NCBI GenBank assembly: GCA_001466705.2
Contig: LATX02000194.1
Location: 372,001-436,000, forward strand
Reading direction: 5' to 3'
Origin: Moniliophthora roreri
Lineage: Eukaryota > Basidiomycota > Agaricomycetes > Agaricales > Marasmiaceae
DNA length: 64,000 nt
Shown piece by piece: positions 46,619 through 59,374 of the stretch (position 1 is its first letter; each line of letters starts with the position of its first letter). Under the pieces are notes generated by a model, which saw only the letters and a list, made by a program, of their open reading frames with translations, was not told the DNA's origin and searched no databases. Made by a program: the position numbers and the translations under genes.

Positions 46619-46898
46619 ATGCTGTATCCCGGTCAAGGGCATCAAAAACAGCTTTGATTGAGAGGGCCGCTGTGGCGTTCTCCGAGTGCTTTTCTTGTTC
46701 TAAAGCTCCGCTCAAGCTGGGCTTTTGCGAGTTCTTCCATTAAGAACGTCATGAGTCATAGTGACCTCAAGAAAGGCGCGCATGATCCATGCCTTTTCCT
46801 GTGCTGCTGGGTTGGCTTTAAAATTTGCGGTTTGAACTCATATTCTTTACCTTACCTTTCTCTTTTTTACCACTCGGAATTCCACAAACTTTGCGACC

Positions 46899-48055
46899 AT
46901 GTCTCTGGGTTTTACTCCCGATGCAAATGATTCCATTAGTCAAGTGGCCTCCACCATTCGGGACTTCTTGGACAGACTATGCTACCAGCCCGCTGTTCCC
47001 AACCAAGAGGATCGTCGACGCCTCGAGGAGATCGTTCGTGATGAATTAGCACGTCACATTCAGTCTTATCACGGCGAACGCACCTCTGAGTGGCTTGATA
47101 GATGTTGTACACCCGGTGTGGCATTAAGTCAGGTAAGTGTTGGTCGCCATCCACCTACTGTGCTAGCACCGACGTGTCAAACACTAGATGATTTACCCAG
47201 GACATGACTTTGAGGAGCAGCTGTATATGTCACGGCTCACAACGTATGTCCAGCACACTCACAGTTGACAGTCGCAAGTTACTGAGTGTTTCTGCAGGTG
47301 GCTGTTATACTTTGACGATATGGCACACAGGATGCCGTCGTCTCTGGAAGCGTTTCAAAGGAACTTGATTACCAACGAGGATGATCTGGAAGTCATGGTC
47401 ACATTTCGACGGCTTTTAGCTGATGCTTATCGACTACGGGACCCCATCTCAGCCAACCTGATAGTAACATCCTGTATGGAATTTGTTACAGGTTGTGCTA
47501 TCGAGGGAAGCAAGGAGCTTTCTTTGATGAAGGTCCGAGAGACTGCTGCTTCCTGGCCCTACTTCTTGCGTACAAGAACCGGCGTCGCGCACGCTTTCTC
47601 GTTCATGATATTCCCAAGGAATTTGAACTTCGAACTGTCGTCATACATTCAGATCATGGGGGATGCCAATCTATTCATTGAACTGGCGAACGACGTGCTA
47701 TCGTATGTGGCATGAGTACTATCCAAGTGCATCGTCATCACAGCTTATCTCGATAGGTTCCACAAGGAAAACCTTGTTGGAGAAACGAACAATTATGTCT
47801 CCAATCGCGCTTATACCACAGGAAAGTCCGCCATTCAGGCCCACAAAGAGATCGCAGAGGATGTCATCAGCGCTTATCATCGTATTTGTGCAACATTGGA
47901 TAAATCGCAGCTCGAGGTTTGGAAGAAGTACGCTAACGGCCATCTGTAAGGCAGCATAGTCACCACTTTGAGCGATTGCTGACGACCATCGTAACAATAG
48001 GGCATTCCACGTTGCACAGAAGAGATATCACCTCGACGAAATCCTGTCGTCCTGA
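46899..48055 (+). CDS. TRI5-like sesquiterpene synthase 2
   Basis: Exons 46899-47132, 47188-47243, 47298-47702, 47757-47945 and 48001-48055 give 312 aa in phase. Exons 2, 3 and 4 have exactly the same lengths as those of the synthase at 38080 (56, 405 and 189 nt), so the genes are direct paralogues. The Asp-rich motif is WLLYFDDMAHR (Asp103-Asp104). The second metal motif is the canonical NDVLSFHKE (228-236), unlike the DD version in its neighbour. It is expected to act on farnesyl diphosphate in the cytosol; product unknown. A MITE sits upstream in the likely promoter region. No lesion is seen. The two proteins differ mainly at the N-terminus and in the helices between the motifs. Confidence 0.88.
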
Positions 48056-48830
48056 ATGTTGAGCCTCGTTTCGCAGCGGGCCGAGAATGTACTTGAGAGT
48101 AGAAACTTATGTGATTGTATGTATAATTCCTTCATATTCTTGTACACTTAGTTTGCTCGGCATAACTATTCGGATATGAAACTGGACTGGTTAGTTGATA
48201 AAAGATTTGCGGGCCTGACGATGACGATCGCAAGTCAAAGATGGAGATTCGAGGCGTCGTACGGCAGATGGCAAGATCAATTTCTGTGTTGGGGGTGGTT
48301 GCAGTAGCTCTTCAGCCCGCAAAAGAGATTCCGAATTTTCCTCCTGGGTGTGGATACGATATTACTCGCAATGTTGGCAGCAGCATTGGAATCCTTTAGA
48401 AGTGTTGTCATCACGGCAATACGCCGAATTGAAGAACGCACCTTGTCGACGACCTCACTGTTTCCCTTTCGCTACCCCATCCGTCCCTGCACTGTACCGC
48501 GGCGCGAGATTTTGACAGTAGTTTTGACTTGCTGTGGAAACGGCTGGGATGAATCATCATGAACACTATACAAGAAATGAGAACCGGGGGGGTGACACCT
48601 AGTTCAAATATCCTTAGGAGGGAGGAAAGGTTGGCAGTTGGAAAACTCCGACAATCCCGGCATCGTGTTCCCGCCGCCAGGGCCCCCGTTCTAAATTCCT
48701 TTCGCCAACTCGTCCCGCTCTTTATGTAACTGTCGTTGATCCAGAGTTGCAAGATTGGATGTCAATCACATACTCCCAGCGGGCCTCAGATATAGATTGT
48801 CTGGCGAGATATAGGTTCCATGTCTTGAAC
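48056..48830. other. Intergenic, no gene recognised
   Basis: Short frames on both strands (plus 48350-48562, minus 48752-48411) with no recognised domain; they precede the left inverted arm. Confidence 0.45.
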
Positions 48831-49140
48831 AGGACACCTATGGTTCCCGGGTATTTCCACAAATTAGTATGATCCGACTGGATGATGCCGGCCAATTTGT
48901 GGGAAAAGCGCGCGGGTCCCAAGGCTCTTCGACATCTCTGGATTTACTTCCAGAGATCTTTCAACAATTTTGCTCTCGTCCTCAAGTCCATCAAGTCCCG
49001 CGTGGCCCTTCTATCGGAGCTCACTGCCGGCGTCAATGACTCAGCTCCCGTCTGCCATGTCAACCATCGTTCACACGGCCTTTGTCATTGTTCCGGCTGC
49101 CCTCATTGTTGTCGTCGTCGCGATGTTGAAATGTAATGCT
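48831..49140. repeat. Left inverted arm flanking an AT-rich insert
   Basis: The word cacctatggttcccgggtat followed by tccacaaattagt, then atgatccgactggatga, and on to acatctctggattta match the reverse complement of about 51740-52050. Similarity weakens toward the inner end but the ttcacacggcctttgtcat words remain recognisable. Confidence 0.75.
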
Positions 49141-51590
49141 CAGGTGTGTTCTAATCCGTTGAAAATTTTACAATTACTCATCCTCTATTCAGCTTGGCTA
49201 CTTATTGTCTATCATTGCCACATTGTGCCCCTACAACCCCAGCCAAATGAATTTTTTTTTAACAACTACAGGTGTCGTGCAGAAAGGGAAGATGGGTTTC
49301 GGACAGCCGTAGCTTCTGGGATGGTACCGTCATGGATGTGATCGGGATTGGAGTACGTAGTACTTTTTTCTCGTGTTCTCGTTCCTTCATACCCTTGGGC
49401 GGTACCTTTTTTTTTCAATTGTCACTGTCCACTGTGTCATAGGTCCTCGTACCACAAATACTCAAAGCCTGGGAATATGTGGTATGGGGAACAATACCTT
49501 TTCATTTATAATACCATTTTTACCTTTGTTAGCAATTCTTGTTCTCCGCTGGCCATGAAGGTTCATGGATGCTGGATGCTTCGTTACACATAATTTCACA
49601 CACACTATCGGCACCAATTCACCATTTGCCTCCACCTTGGACATTCATTCACGTCCCTTTCCCCAGTCTTCATGGGTCACCGAACACACATCAGTAGCTT
49701 GAAGAAGCCATTTTTCAGTCTTCAGCACTTCAACCCTCCATGTAATAATTTCAATAGATGTTTTGGTGGCACTCCAGCAGGGTGTTCTTCCTCAGGATAG
49801 CTTGATCACTTCTCTTGTTGCCTCAAAACTACTCACCTCCATAATAATTCATCAGCACTGTATAGTAGGGAGTCGTGTACTGTACCATGCAGAGTATTAT
49901 AAAGGGAACATTGGTATTAGTGTTGGGATCCATTGTGTATCTGGTATCATTTACTTTCAAGATGTTTTCTCTGTTTATATGCTCTCCTTGCCTTAATCCA
50001 TGAACAAAAAGGAGCTAACTCACTGAGCACAACCCACATTTGAGTCTCAAGCACTCGGCAAGCACCCACTCTCTGCCTCCACAATTCTGCACTTCCTGCA
50101 TTGAAGCACTGGCCTTATGCTTGATATAATAGTGCCATGTTACTCTTGTAGTATCCAGTCACATATGTATCCAGTATTGTGGCACATTTCATTGCAGGGA
50201 ACCCATGGATACAGTGAAATATCGTTGAAGGGTGAGAAACTCATCACACTTTTGAAAATTCTGCAATACCACAGAGCATTTGCAGTATTATGGTCAAAGT
50301 AAAGCTAAATATTCAAATAGAAGGTACTGAGGGTGATCGGGAGAATTTTGGAAGCAGTAGAAGGCTGGGAATGTGGCGGTTCTAGTTGAAGTACTGTTCA
50401 AGGCACAACTTACGCTGACTATTAGTATGATCAATGCGCAACAATGTGTCTTTAAACAGGTCCATCAGGTCCCCGGCTTCCCCTGCATCCAAAGTTTCTG
50501 GAAACATTCTAAACACACCTTCTAATGTTTCCTTGCATTTATTCTGGCCCCCAAGGCCTGAGAGCATTTGCCGACACCAGTAAAGTCAATTATGCAGTGA
50601 GTTTCTGACCAGTTTGGTATTCTTAGCAGTGTTCATAAGTTTCTCCTTTGATCTAGTCTTTTACTTTCAGCAATTATACTTCTTGCTCTTATTGGGGTCT
50701 TACATGACTGGTTTGTAGGGGTAATATTACGATGTCGAGCTGCAGAGAAGGGGCAGGCAGTGGGCACTTGGATGGTGCTTGGCACCTGGATTTGAGCAGG
50801 TTACCACCGGTTTCGTGCCAGATAAATCGAATAAATGTTTGCAAACCTAATAAATTCTGACGACGTATGTGTATGTACATGAACTTGTAATCTATGTGAA
50901 GTCCCTCACTGTCAAACCCTTGCCCTGGCTGCTCCAATACCCCTTGCCCTGATGACTGTGTCTGTCCCAATCCCCTGCCCTGTCCATGGATATCTTGTGT
51001 CTATAATTCTGTTGAGGGAGAGAGTCAGTAGTGTTATCTAGGTTGAGAGCTTCAAAACTTGCCTGAACCAAGGATGAAATCATTTCCCATTATCAATAGC
51101 CTTGTTATGCTCACCTTCCTGAGAGGGGTTCAAAGACGTTGATCTACATGTCAGTATAAACTGCTGGCATGTGTTCACCATAACATATTACCCAAACTCT
51201 GAGTTGAAAATGTTCTCCTTCATGCTCTTCTGACTGGCTTGAGGTGACATTCAAGGTAAACTCCACTAGAGAGCAGGTAAGTGGCAAGCTGAAGACGGAG
51301 AGATAAGGAAAGGTGTAAGCAGGATTATGACGACCAAGACCAATAGTTATGGTTGTGAGACTTGTGGCCAGTCATTGAGGCAGGTAGTTACCACAGAAGT
51401 TTGAGTAAGCCAAAGTTGGCAAGAGGTGTGAGGTGCGAGGTGTGAAAGAGGGCAGGAACAGAGAAAAATTTTGTTGTGCAGCCCCAGGGTATAACATGAT
51501 AGTGAATAATGATGAGAAAACGGTCCATTCTGGGTCTACTTGAGCATAAAGGTCAGCCTTAAGATAATTTTTAGTAAAGTGTGACGCGCC
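49141..51590. other. AT-rich insert, no confident gene
   Basis: Composition drops to the AT-rich style of the window's left end. Minus-strand frames 51083-50892 (MISSLVQASFEALNLDNTTD) and 50567-50382 (CKETLEGVFRMFPETLDAGE) look protein-like and could be exons of one gene or transposon, but I could not join them or name a family. The plus frame 49763-49996 is similar in quality. Confidence 0.4.
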
Positions 51591-51739
51591 GGAATTTCCA
51601 TTGAGCTATGCACGACAACAACAACGACAAGAGAGCTGAGTGAAAATGACCGGTGATGACAACGACCTGGCCTAAAATTCAATATGAGCGATGAGGTTTT
51701 TTTTTGAGGGATTGGTACGCACCTAGAATTTTCCCAGCA

Positions 51740-52050
51740 TGAACGACGGTGACGACGACCCCCGGTAACGATGACGGGGCAATCAGAACGGTGACGAAGC
51801 CCGTGTGAAAGATGGCGAGACTGACGATGACGCACTAACGCCGATGTCGAGCTCCGGATCCATCCGGCATATGGGCCCCGCACGACTTGGAGGGACCTAG
51901 GGAAAGATCTTGAAAAATCTCTGGAAATAAATCCAGAGATGTTGAAGAGCTTTGGTCCCCGGGTGTTTTTTCCACAAATTGGCCGGCGTCATCCAGTCGG
52001 ATCATGCCCACTAATTTGTGGATATACCCGGGAACCATAGGTGAACAGGA
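51740..52050. repeat. Right inverted arm flanking the AT-rich insert
   Basis: Reverse complement of 48831-49140 with substitutions and small indels; for example, a ggc insertion in the tagtgggcatgatccgac word. The minus strand is open over the arm (52125-51835, MVPGYIHKLVGMIRLDDAGQ), and the left arm encodes a broken version of the same peptide. Confidence 0.75.
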
Positions 52051-52429
52051 ATGACGTAGTGTAAGACTCAGTCGTGGCATGATAGTGAGTTGCTTGTCGT
52101 CTCTGCCCCATTCTTTACACAACAATGTTCAATCTGGGAGAGGTACATTTGATCAAGTCCATGTCATATCAAAGGCCGGATATATTCCTCATACATTCAG
52201 TCGACTTCCTGGAATTCCCGTCGTTAACGACCTGTTGCGCACTTCGGATACCAAGACTCTTATACGCAGTATCAACGCACTGAAAGCCATCGATGATGTT
52301 CTTATAGTTGATTCAGCCAAACCGGAGGGTGCCGATCAATCTGGAGCCTCAGCCTATCCCACTCATACCAGAAATGCATGCCGAAGACACGGTTGCTCGT
52401 ACCAATGACTCGACGTCAGGTGTGCCCAA

Positions 52430-53141
52430 GTTGGCTTACATAGCTACAGAGGATTCGACGGATCTTTGAAAGAATTAGCTGTGGCATTCCGACAAACGAA
52501 GACCAGAAGTTGATTGGATGCGAGTCGTACCCAGGATGTGTGCTAGCAAGCCGAATTTGTTTCAGGGAAAACATCTATTAATCTGGCGTGTGGTCTCGCA
52601 TCCTGGAAGAACCAGAAAGGAAAGACGGACAAAGGATTGTCGCGGTTCTATCGTATAATAGTCTCTGAAGCGGCCTATCTGATCTGGAAGCTAAAAAATG
52701 AAAGAGTTATTCAAGAAGGAGGGGACTATGAACACACCGGGGCTGAAATCCACAACCGCTTCATATCAACCATAAATATGCGCCTGACCTTCGACCGACT
52801 TCAATGCAACCTAGCGAAATGGGACCGAAAGGCGCTCCCAAAGGACCTAGTTCTAGACACCTGGCGTGGCTCTCTTCACAATGAGCAAAATCTCCCGGAG
52901 GACTGCATCAGGGAGTCTGGGGTTTTAGTGGGTATTCAGCCGATATGAAGGTAAGTGAGGGGTGAGTAATGGAAGTCGGCCGGAACCAGCGAGTCCCACA
53001 CTGGTGCGTCCAGGGCACCGTGCGCAAAAGGATTTCCTCAGGGCAGTTGATAATACTTAGCGGGCCCGAAAGAGTCGACGGACTGTCGCACGGTGAGTAG
53101 GGCTATATCAAACGCTCCGCCAAAAAAAAAAAAGAAAAAAC
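52430..53141 (+). mobile_element. 5'-truncated non-LTR (LINE, Tad1-like) 3' end with A-rich tail
   Basis: The frame at 52637-52948 reads RFYRIIVSEAAYLIWKLKNE, then AEIHNRFISTINMRLTFDRL, then WDRKALPKDLVLDTWRGSL and ends SGVLVGIQPI. This resembles the extreme C-terminus of reverse-transcriptase/RNase H polyproteins of fungal LINEs, with the usual NLPEDCIRESGVLVGI ending. The preceding 200 bp contain further pieces (LEEPERKDG) in other frames. An A-rich run at 53122-53140 about 180 bp past the stop may be the element's tail. Everything 5' of the RNase H end is missing, a typical dead-on-arrival copy. Confidence 0.65.
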
Positions 53142-55763
53142 ATTTATTAATTATGTGGCCCAATTCACGGGTATGTCATTACCCACGCCATTTAAACGGA
53201 GCTGACCATATTTTCTAAGGACTTTCGGATGATATGAAAGAGGGAGACTCTAGGAAACCTGGACAAACGTGGCACTTTGATGCTCTGTTCATCTTCGTTC
53301 TGCTCTACTTCGTTTGGCGGAAGGGTATGCAGTGAAGAATAACATCGACATCGTTGTGAATTATGTCTTCACCAGTGACCGGGACTCATTTAGCACCATC
53401 TCAGAACATGTACGCCGCCGCAGAAGATAATCCCCAGAGCACCACGAACCATCAAACCATCTTCACATACCTGGGGTATCGTACCGTTTCGACCCAGTGG
53501 CTTATACCGAAGAAGGTAGTCAGCCTAGCATGAAATTACTTGAGCTGGTGGTACTTTCTGATAGTCCGAGTCCTAGTTTTCGGTGACCTAGTGGTAGTCA
53601 CCTTCGCACTGGCCATCTTTGGAAGTATTCCGACAGCGGAGCTTACACTTATCGAAATCAAGACGATGGCTAGAACAAGTGCGAGAATGCATGTCGTTGT
53701 GACATCAGGTATGTTCTTTGTCATGGCGAGTGTGGCTTTTCTGAAGAAAGGTAGCGCAATAGAGGAAACGCATAACATGCAACGAGCTTACCTTCGACTG
53801 TGATTTTCGGAAAAAGCCATCGCCTCCCATGCGAAGGAAGATAAAGAATGATATTCAGGCGAATAGGACCGTTTTAGCCGATGTGTATTCCGTGAAGGAA
53901 TAGTGTCTTCACGTATGACATTATCGTCCCAAAGAATGACGGTGACTAAGGGCTGTCGAAGGAATGGACCACCAGCTATAGGATGTACGTGTAGTTCATG
54001 TCCGTGTTGCCATTGGTTCCAATCACGATTTTTTTGCAGCACGTCCAAGGTCATGTCTTATCCTACTACCTGAGAGCCTCAACTTGGAACTGCGCTCTTT
54101 GCTGAAAAGTCTAATACCCGGTCAAATAATGACTGAAGTCACTTTGAAGATATACCTTGCAGGTCGAATGTTCATCGAAAGAATGCAAATTTCCAGCAAG
54201 TTGGAGAGAATTCCTATGCGAACAAGAAAATTCCATTCCCCAGGTGGAGAAGATCGGACGTGAGCGAGCGATTCCCCACTTCACTAGCCCTCAATCCGAT
54301 TCCCAGGCGACTACTTCGCGACTTCGTTTCCCCTTGGCTTTCAGCCCGCTCTTGGGGATGTGGGGCTTGATGTTCCCCTATAAGCTTCTTTGCGTCCTGT
54401 CTATTGTCTTTCCCGCCACCTAAGCGGCAATGCATGATGTATTGGAGCGTCGACATCGTAAAGTCGGTCAGAAGCACCTGGAGGAAGCAGTAAATGTTCT
54501 CGTGCAGCAATAAACTGTATAAGCTGGAGACTTTTCGGTCCCAGATCGAAGGCAACGACGTGACATGTCGAATCGAAGAAAGAGTGCGGTACCGGCTTTC
54601 TACACGCCGTGAGATGGAATGAAATCGAGGATGGTCAAATTAGATATCAGGAGCTCTAGGAACGCCATCGGAACCCGTCCATTACGCAGAATGGGGGGCT
54701 ACAACATTTGCGTTTCCATTCCTCCATCGCCACGTCCTGATACCGATTAGGTTACGTCGCACATGTCCGGTGTTTATCCTGCATATCTTCGGTGTTTTTG
54801 GTCTGTGCTTTAGGCTGTCCTTGATTGTTCTTTGCTTCCATCGTTGCCTGGATGCTATGAGGCCCTGGAGACCATTAATGTCACCTTGACGATCATAAGT
54901 AGGCATCTTCGAGAATCGCACCTTTGCAAGTGACGGTGAGTCGTGTCTCTTTATTAGAGTACTATTAGTGGTCTCAAGTTGAAAGTCGAGGCGGTCCGGT
55001 GCGATCTGCCGGGTTATGGATAATGATATTGCAAATGATGATCATGCCTCGGAGCTGAAGTGCTGATGAACTTGATGAGATACCACCTCGGCAGCATAGA
55101 CAGTCGTTATCTACGCGTCGGTGAAAGCATAGCAACACGAGGCGCGGTGAAGTTGGTCGGAAAAGGTCTGGGTGTTGGTTTATTACCTATACGATAGGGT
55201 GCCGGAGGTCGAGGGCATGTCTCGAGTGTGCTGGGTCGAGGGTGAAAACAACCGGGGTCTACAAGAAAGCTGATAAGAGACAGGAGAGCAAAAGATTTTC
55301 CCTCGCAAAAAGTGGAAAAGGCGTTCGATCGAGATTTTCCAATGCCGACGAGGGAAGGAATGGGGTGCATTGTTCGATTTACAGCCTTTTACAGCTGTCA
55401 AGTTGACGAGAAAACTTGCGCTTTTGTGTAGAATATTTCTTTCAATGACAAGTGCTGCACATCCCGGCGTGAAGTCGGCCTTTGAGCAGTTCGGAGGTTA
55501 CCGGCCATCAATACGCTAATTTCGGAGAGCCAGTAACAAGTAAACAACTAAGCGAAGAGGGGACGCGATAACGTTCTCCCGGTATGTATATTACTTGTAT
55601 GTACCATGCTATGATGGCTCCCTACGGCAAAAACACATCCTGACTCAACACCATCTTTCTTCTTCTCTTCCACCATCTACGGTCGCTTCCATTCTAGAGG
55701 AGTAAGGCTCTTCTCATACAAACCCCGATTCAGACTCTGATCATTCTTCTTAGACGTGACATT
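53142..55763. other. No confident gene
   Basis: Open frames such as plus 53540-53803 (a hydrophobic stretch VLVFGDLVVVTFALAIFG), minus 54054-53788, plus 54157-54423 and minus 54921-54682 have no domain I recognise. The last 150 bp before 55764 are pyrimidine-rich and fit a leader of the arrestin gene. Confidence 0.4.
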
Positions 55764-58140
55764 ATGTCTTTTGTCCCTAATGATAGTCCTACACCCCCAG
55801 AGGATCACCATGAGGGTCCCAGTCTCTTCGACTTTGACTCTCATTCTACCATGCTTCCAAAAGAAAAAGACCGTCCTCGACTAGAGATCTTACTCGACAA
55901 AGAATGCATCGAACTCAAGGGCACTGGCGTCGACGTAGAACCCGCTTGGTTGTCTGGCCATGTCGCGTTATACCTAACCGAGTCCACGAGCATCAAAGAA
56001 ATCACACTAGTTTTTAGGGGAAAGGCTCGGCTACCTGTCCCTAACCACGAATCGTGCGTCTGAATACCTGGATTCCTTTCACTGTGCTCACTTTGGGTTT
56101 AGGTTATCGTTGAATTCGTCGCCCCTTACCTACATCGTATGCAATCACGAATGGTCCTTCCTCGAAGGCTCCAAAGGACATTCACATACTCTCAAAGCTG
56201 GAAAACACTACTTCCCTTTCCAGCTTCAACTCGGCGGAAGTCTACCCTCGACCCTCTCTACTTCATTGTATGGGGGTGCCAGCATCGCGTACAAACTGCG
56301 CGCACATGCTGTCCGACCGGGTCTCTCCCATAATCTCACGTCTGTTCTTCCCGTGACTTTGCTCCGCGGATTTGGACCGGAAGCGCTTGAATACCAACAG
56401 ACCCTCGAGATCGAAAATACCTGGCCCGAAAAACTCATGTATAGCCTTATGATTCCACACAAGGCTTGGGCTGCCGGTGACACCATAACGGCGCTCGTCA
56501 AATTTAGCCCATTGCTGAAAGGAGTTGGCGTTCTAAACATCAATACAACAATTCACGAGACCGTCAAAATTTATGCCCGCGGAGGTGGGTACCAGGAGCA
56601 CAGTCGAGTCGTGGGTAGCAGCAAGCACGAGATCATCGGTGGTAAGGCGGTGGAAGTACGCGAGGCTAGCTCAAGCTGGAACAAGCCGTATACACCTGCT
56701 TCGACATCGTCTGGTCATGGGACCCCGTTCTCTGCGTATCGGAGTACGACATCTTCAGGCGGAAGTTATTTTACCTTTAATCCTCATCCAAATACACCAT
56801 CATCGTTCACTGGCCATGCACCTCCAACTTTACCTTCAGATCAGCCTGAAGCTGGTTCTTCAACGGCTGCTGTACTTCCACCCCCTGCGCTACATACACC
56901 ACCCCTTCCGTCCGGTTTTGAGCTGTCACACGATGACGTCGTTACGTATCTCACCACGCCTCTCCGACCCCACTCCATAACACCTACGCATGGTCTGGAC
57001 CCTATTCAAGTCTCCCATCGGATCCGATGGTCTATCCTCATCCTCAATCCCGACGGCCATACTTCCGAATTACGATGTTCACTACCCCTACACCTTCTTG
57101 ACTGGCGATTACTTGACGAAGCCAGAGCCCATACAGCAGCTACACGACGTCTGCTTATTGGCGGACACGAAGGAGACGAAGAAGGGGAAAAAGAGAACGA
57201 GCTTCCAAGCTATAACGCTCACGTCAGAGACCGTGTGGCGAACATGTATCTGCCCGAGAGTGCTACAATGCGTGTACCGCTAGGTGCCTGGAGTCCTAGT
57301 GGTGCACGTTCTGGAGCGAGCTCGCCTATGGAGGGTCCTGGCGAATTGGATTCAAACAGTCTTGACTGGGTGAACTCAGAACTTTTACTTTCGATAGGCG
57401 ACCATCACGAGGAAGCTTCCTCACGGACGCAACTCCGAAACGACCATGCTCCCTCACAGGCTTCGTCAAACTCCAACTCACATCCACATTCGCCTTTACC
57501 TACTCCACCAGACTCTAGGCCAGCATCTCGTGGCCGCACATCACGATCTCACTCGACAAGTACATCGCGTCGTCCTTCACCCGAGCGACATCACCACCAT
57601 CATGAGTCCGAAGTCGCTGCTAATGGAGGAACATACGTTCATTCAGGAAATCAGGCATCCCGGAGCGTCCATCAGCTATTCAAAGCCTCAATGAAGCCGT
57701 TCACGTCGATTAGTTCTTCCTTTGGTTTGGGTAGCCGCAGTGGATCGCACGGGAACCTTACCTCGTTGGTCTCACATCATACGTCCTCGTCACCATATGC
57801 ACATCATTCCAGTGCTACATCATCTAGACCCGGATCTTCTCATGGTCACTCTGCACATTCTTCTTCTCAAGTGTTGCCCCCCGGCTCTGGAGCAATATCG
57901 CTGCCGTCGGCGTCACCGCGCGCCCTTGATCTGAACACTGTACCCGATTACCAAACAGCTAGCAGGGGGTTCATTGGAGGCGTCCCGCCCTTGAGCAGTA
58001 TGAGAGGCTTACCCACCTACGAAGAAAGCAACAGTACTGCTCAAAGACCAGGTGGTAGCGGTAGTGAAATGGAACGCGCCCAGGGTGCGGATTTGACCTC
58101 ACGATTTGATGCGATGACCACGATAAGTGCAAGCTCTTGA
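55764..58140 (+). CDS. Alpha-arrestin-like protein
   Basis: Exons 55764-56053 and 56103-58140 join over a 49-nt intron to give 775 aa. The N-terminal arrestin fold covers about residues 38-220 (LEILLDKECIELKG, VALYLTESTSIKEITLVFRG, HTLKAGKHYFPFQLQL, YKLRAHAVRPGL) and the C-terminal arrestin fold about 225-450 (LMIPHKAWAAGDTITALVKF, SHRIRWSILILNPDG). A His/Ser/Pro-rich disordered tail follows. Two LPxY motifs, LPSY (Tyr467) and LPTY (Tyr736), match the PY motifs that recruit NEDD4/Rsp5-type ubiquitin ligases. Known role of the family: cytosolic adaptors that direct ubiquitination and endocytosis of plasma-membrane transporters and receptors. The long tail with HHHHHESE and serine runs could be phospho-regulated. 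Intact; it lies in gene-like DNA between transposon remnants and the F-box cluster. Confidence 0.88.
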
Positions 58141-58396
58141 TCTTTCATTCACTGTTTTGCTTTGTATCCTGCTATGTAATTTGTATAGTTTACCATAGTT
58201 TTCGGGTTTCACTTCATTTCATTGTCGCTTAATGTTGTGTATGTATTTGTTATTGCACTAGAGAGGACTCATATATCCCTTCTCGCTAGATAGCTTGACC
58301 TTATGTACAAAAGGAAGGAGAATACAGACAAGGAACTTGAAAAGTATGCGACTGTCTGATACCCAACTAACCTTATTTCCTCCCAGAATGGCATTA

Positions 58397-58781
58397 TCAA
58401 CACGAGATTGCGCTTATACCTGAGTCAGTAAATGCTTTCCACCAGGTTTTCGCCTCCTCTATAATCACAGAATGGTAAGCTCGAAAGTAGAACAGTGACC
58501 GCGATAACAAACTCACCTTCAATCCCCTCGAAACATTCCTCTTGTTGATTCATCTTCAATATCTCAAACTCGGGACATCCCGAACTGCGTGCAAAGTCGG
58601 CGGCGGCAGGGTCAAAGCCTCGAGTAACTTGCCGGCCGTGGATAGCTTTATAGTATGGATTCTGAAATTTCTGGAGATCAACCCGGTTGTCGTGGATAGA
58701 TGATATCCGTTTGCATTCGCCTTCAATGATCCTGAATTCACCCGTTGCGTTGAGAGACCAGTAGTGTATATGCCCACACAT
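58397..58781 (-). CDS. Small hypothetical protein, two exons
   Basis: Exon 1 58781-58517 and exon 2 58458-58397, joined over a 58-nt intron (GTGAGT..TATAG), give 108 aa in phase. It starts MCGHIHYWSLNATGEFRIIE and ends KTWWKAFTDSGISAISC. There is no domain I recognise, and no signal peptide or membrane segment. An overlapping frame allows another start at 58804 only in a different reading frame. It is convergent with the arrestin gene, with about 250 bp between the stops. Confidence 0.45.
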
Positions 58782-59374
58782 CCACGATACAAGATCGAGT
58801 ACACTTAAGGGGATGGGTACAGAAAAAGGTAGACATCCTTAATAACGCTTTTGTCTTCGGAAGGGGCAATGTTGTCATATTGGGCTAAGAGACATAGATC
58901 TGGGGGATCAAGCGAATCTGCGTGCAGGGAGAATGTAACCCTCACGACATCTCAAACAGCAGCGAAAACGCGCGAGAACTGTGATGCCTACGCAAAACGT
59001 TATCTCAAGCTTTCAAAGCTAAAATCGCTTGCACTTTCCAGTGACGTCAAACTTGAACCTGTGCGGACATAAGCTGAAGTCTTGATATTGAGCTGTGGCG
59101 AGCCTCACCGCGTCAATCCCTCTGGGAGCAATGCTTGGTCTTTAAGCCTCTCGCGCGAGCCCGTCCCCCAATCTCGTAATGTCACACTATTCTTATTACC
59201 AGAAGCCATCGGGTGATCGGCTTTAGCAGATTCGAGTAGAGCGTGTCAAAACGTAGGTGATGTATTTTCATCGGAAGATGACACGGTCAATTCTGCACGG
59301 CGCTGATTCTAAATAACTCAGGATTTCTGTCGGGATTCCCGACGGGATAGCTTTTGGGCACCAATTGAAAATAT
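58782..59374. other. Intergenic, no gene recognised
   Basis: A plus-strand frame at 58851-59072 shows no domain. The right part is the 3' flank of the F-box gene. Confidence 0.5.

Noticed and set aside
53540..53803. Plus-strand hydrophobic frame as a membrane-protein gene
   Set aside because: Only one hydrophobic stretch, an equally open minus strand, and no matching upstream exon or family signature.
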